A stretch of DNA of 22,552 bases, taken from NCBI GenBank assembly GCA_015680685.1, contig MNCI01016537.1:180085-202636 (forward strand), in the 5' to 3' direction. A program made the translations under genes and the position numbers. The notes under the pieces were generated by a model. That model made no database searches, was not told the DNA's origin, and saw only the letters and a program-made list of their open reading frames with translations. Below, piece after piece: positions 20,279 to 22,552 of this stretch. Source of the DNA: Gnetum montanum (lineage: Eukaryota > Streptophyta > Gnetopsida > Gnetales > Gnetaceae). Each line of letters starts with the position of its first letter. Positions within the stretch are counted from its first letter, which is position 1.

Positions 20279-20625
20279 TCTTATCAATGCATAAAAAGTT
20301 GTTCCAAGCTATATTATACACAAGCTTATAAGTAAATATACCATGATGTGCCAATCATAAAATACTAATTAGGAGGTTCAAAGATTAAATCTCAAGATGT
20401 CCAAAATTAAGATATACATGCTATCAATAAATCAATGAATAAAAACTCTATAAGCATAAGAAGGATGTTAGAATATACTAGTATAGACCACCAGAGATAA
20501 CACAAGCTATCACCATGATATTAAACTATGCTATAAAATGCAATCTTATGCATAGAATAAAATGAATAACAAACCTAAGTTTCTAGGATTGAAACATTAT
20601 GTTGCTACATAAGGATTTTTAAACC
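20279..20625. other. AT-rich gene-free stretch
   Basis: I see no supportable feature here. Confidence 0.4.
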
Positions 20626-20871
20626 ATGTTAGAATTGACCAATTTAATAATCAAGATTTTTTTGGAAGAAATAGATAGCATGAAAAACACTAATTTTATA
20701 GCATTTAAGGATAGCTTGAATCATTCATATAAAACCCTTATTCAAATGAATAAATCCAATACTCTATTAAAAGATAAATTGAGAAGTGATATCTTTGATA
20801 GAGATTTGTATAAATCATTAGGTGAAACTAAACTAAAAGCTTTAGAATTTTTCACATTCTCTATAGTCTAA
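20626..20871 (+). other. Unrecognised 81-codon open frame
   Basis: An uninterrupted frame from ATG 20626 to TAA or TAG near 20871 is rich in Lys, Leu, Asn and Ile. It contains EEIDSMKNTNFIAFKDSLNH and LKDKLRSDIFDRDLYKSLG. The text looks helical and charged but matches no family I know. The AT-rich background can produce such frames by chance, and there is no supporting promoter or neighbour. Treat it as a possible coding remnant only. Confidence 0.15.
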
Positions 20872-21140
20872 AAGACATTAGTATTCTCCATCTTCAAATC
20901 ATTACTTACTAAAATGTTTCTACCAAAATACCTCTACAAGAGACTCTTGAGATCAACAAAACTTTAGACATTTTCCTTGTAGTATGACTCAAAAAATAGA
21001 ACCTAAAAGTTCCTAACACAATCAACATATTACTTAAAATCATGATATTAAAAGTTAGGTATGCATGGTGGTGTAGAGACACCTCTTCTGGTTACCTTTT
21101 TCATCCCTACAAGTTGTTAATTTATAGGTTTAAGAAGCTG
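20872..21140. other. Gene-free stretch
   Basis: I see nothing supportable. It leads into the degenerate array at 21141. Confidence 0.35.
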
Positions 21141-21325
21141 GAAAGACTTCTCTTAGTATAGTATAGACATATTGAGAGAGAGTTCTCTTACTGTAGCAAA
21201 GAGATCTTGAGGTGGAATTTTCTTACTATAGTAGAGACATCTCATGGAACACTTCTCTTACTATAGTAGAGAAGAGACATCTTAGGAAAGAAGTCTCTTA
21301 TTGTAGCAGAAACATCTTAGGGGAG
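21141..21325. repeat. Degenerate short tandem array, five units of about 32-40 bases
   Basis: Units follow the pattern 'gaa..cttctcttactatagtagagacatctta.g'. The recurring core TCTCTTACTATAGTAGAGA recurs with changes, for example at 21192 and 21256. The unit length varies between about 32 and 40. The overlapping 98-codon frame from 21212 is largely a reading of this repeat and is not called as a gene. Confidence 0.65.
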
Positions 21326-22066
21326 ATGTCATGCCCATGGAGAAGACATTTTACCAACACAAAAGACCTCTCTTCTATAAGTTGGGTTTTAATAGAAGAT
21401 GTCTTGACAAGGCTAGAAATGACCAATATGACCAAGGAATTTTCCAAGATTGCCAATCCCAATTTGGAAAACAACTGGGATAAGTTGAAAAAAGATGAAA
21501 ACAACTAGGGAGAAGATAAGAAGACCATGGAAACAACTAAAGAACTTCAATTTGAGTTGAGGGAAGGTTTCTAGGTTTCTTTTCTTCCTTTAATTTTTAA
21601 ATATTAATGTAATTCACAATTATTGACACCATGAGTAACAAAGAGAGCTCTTGAGTGTAGAGAGATTAACAAGAGAGGGTATGATAGCACATTAAGTAAG
21701 TGCAATTGGTGATTGTAGCTCCAAGGTTAATTGTGTAGTATGTTGGCATGTGTGTTCTATTCTCTTATGTCTTACTTGTGAGTGATGTCTTAGTCTTGGG
21801 TTGTGAGAAAGATTTTCAATTGGTTGTATCTTGTATTAAGAATAGCCATTGTGTAGTTGTAGAGCTTCATGCTTCACAATCTTGTTTGAGTTATTAAGAG
21901 ATTTTTGGATAAATGTAGGTTTTGAGAACCCTGCTGTAATCTTCTAATTGAATAATTAAAGATAGCTATTTTTCTTATTTTCTAGCAAATTAATTATATT
22001 TTCATAAGATCTATATTTAGTATTTGAAACTGATTAATTCTTGGAGTGAACCTAATATAGCTTTAT
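21326..22066 (+). other. Probable 5' LTR region of a copia-like element
   Basis: Non-coding. The stretch just before the primer-site-like sequence at 22067 (TTCTTGGAGTGAACCTAATATAG) has the look of the end of a plant copia LTR. Its start was not located. The end of an open frame at 21326-21508 (ANPNLENNWDKLKKDENN) is unassigned. Confidence 0.3.
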
Positions 22067-22079
22067 TGGTATGAAAGCC
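22067..22079 (+). promoter_or_regulatory. Copia-type primer-binding site, diverged
   Basis: TGGTATGAAAGCC matches the initiator-tRNA-Met site TGGTATCAGAGCC at 11 of 13 positions. It would prime minus-strand DNA synthesis of a plus-strand copia-like element. A leader and a candidate ATG (22164, MKPKKK then a stop) follow, before the inverted repeat. Confidence 0.5.
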
Positions 22080-22154
22080 TTGTATTTATCAAATCTTTAA
22101 AGTGATTTTGTGTTGATTGCAGTTGTGTTTCTTAGAATTGGTTGAAGATTTTGT

Positions 22155-22244
22155 TAATTTTAGATGAAACCCAAGAAGAAATAGATGCAAACCCTAAATT
22201 GAGACATGGAGAGCATGAAGTCTGCGTTTCAAATAATAGTTTCT
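22155..22244 (+). repeat. Left arm of a perfect 90-bp inverted repeat
   Basis: This arm is identical, base for base, to the reverse complement of 22463-22552. It ends exactly at the ambiguous base N (22245). On the plus strand it is the leader and start of a gag-like frame following the primer site at 22067. Confidence 0.95.
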
Positions 22245-22300
22245 NGGAATTCTTATATGAGAAATAGAATTCTCTCCATTAGTATCCTTGGCTAACAAAT

Positions 22301-22501
22301 TCATACACTAATATAGATAGATTTTCCTTCCTCTTCAACTATTCCATCTTCATCTAGTTATAAACTTTTTTCATATCAACATGCATGCTCATCATCTTCA
22401 TGTGTTTGGATATGCCTAGGACCAACATTCCTATCTACCTTGGCATTAATTTTATCCAATTAAGAAACTATTATTTGAAACGCAGACTTCATGCTCTCCA
22501 T
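22301..22501 (-). pseudogene. Gag-like N-terminal fragment in inverted orientation
   Basis: Read from ATG 22501 on the minus strand, it gives MESMKSAFQIIVS, a stop, LDKINAKVDRNVGPRHIQ, then HEDDEHAC and DEDGIVEEEGKSIYISV, with stops between. The 'MESM..aF...m..k.d.inakvDrN' style is common at the start of retroelement gag-like ORFs. It is the natural continuation of the plus-strand left arm at 22155-22244, but lies in the opposite orientation. Family assignment is weak. Confidence 0.35.
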
Positions 22502-22552
22502 GTCTCAATTTAGGGTTTGCATCTATTTCTTCTTGGGTTTCATCTAAAATTA
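22463..22552 (-). repeat. Right arm of the 90-bp inverted repeat
   Basis: Perfect reverse complement of 22155-22244. It runs to the last base of the window, so the arm may continue beyond it. The loop between arms is 218 bases including N. Confidence 0.95.

Noticed and set aside
1-22552. CRISPR arrays, bacterial operons, rRNA genes or intact tRNA genes
   Set aside because: None seen. Repeats present are tandem or palindromic without regular spacers, and the coding remnants are plant retroelement or plant receptor type.

Overview
The window looks like nuclear DNA of a seed plant, most likely a large-genome gymnosperm such as a conifer. That assignment is inference. It rests on AT-rich sequence dominated by old LTR retrotransposons, fragments of plant resistance-type LRR genes, a plant-style TATA box and tRNA-derived SINE-like DNA. 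There is no rRNA, no intact gene and no prokaryotic or organellar organisation. Nearly every recognisable coding stretch is broken by stops or frameshifts, so almost everything is annotated as pseudogene or mobile element.

Region by region. Positions 1-1550 hold fragments of two classes of plant LRR gene facing each other: an NBS-LRR-type repeat region on the + strand (142-916) and an extracellular LRR (LxLSxNxLxGxIP) fragment on the - strand (1048-1545). A weak unassigned minus-strand frame follows (1575-2056). Positions 2060-4268 look like LTR or flank of the next element and include a module with three GAGGCCTC boxes. Positions 4260-9867 carry element 1, a decayed Ty3/gypsy element on the - strand. 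Its order is gag, protease, reverse transcriptase, integrase. RNase H is missing, and catalytic residues are changed in both RT and integrase. Positions 10066-10378 hold an unusual array of GTAGC/GCTAC hairpins, followed by a TATA-like box. A second three-box GAGGCCTC module lies at 12095-12178.

Positions 13339-15985 carry element 2, another minus-strand retroelement fragment with gag, a linker and a protease active-site remnant but no RT or integrase that I can find. Its 5' side (to about 17.5 kb) contains a minus-strand TATA box. It also contains an opposite-strand LTR end with a primer-binding-site-like sequence. Positions 17.5-22 kb are AT-rich and gene-poor. They hold a three-copy 110-bp tandem repeat, a tRNA-headed SINE-like unit, a short degenerate array and the 5' end of a copia-like element on the + strand.

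The window ends in a perfect 90-bp inverted repeat whose inner edge falls on the only ambiguous base (N at 22245). This is probably a clone or assembly fold-back, or a local inversion inside the copia-like element.

No genes here work together as a live system. I see no convincing undescribed functional system. The most unusual non-coding signals are the hairpin array, the pair of spacing-conserved GAGGCCTC modules and the terminal fold-back.
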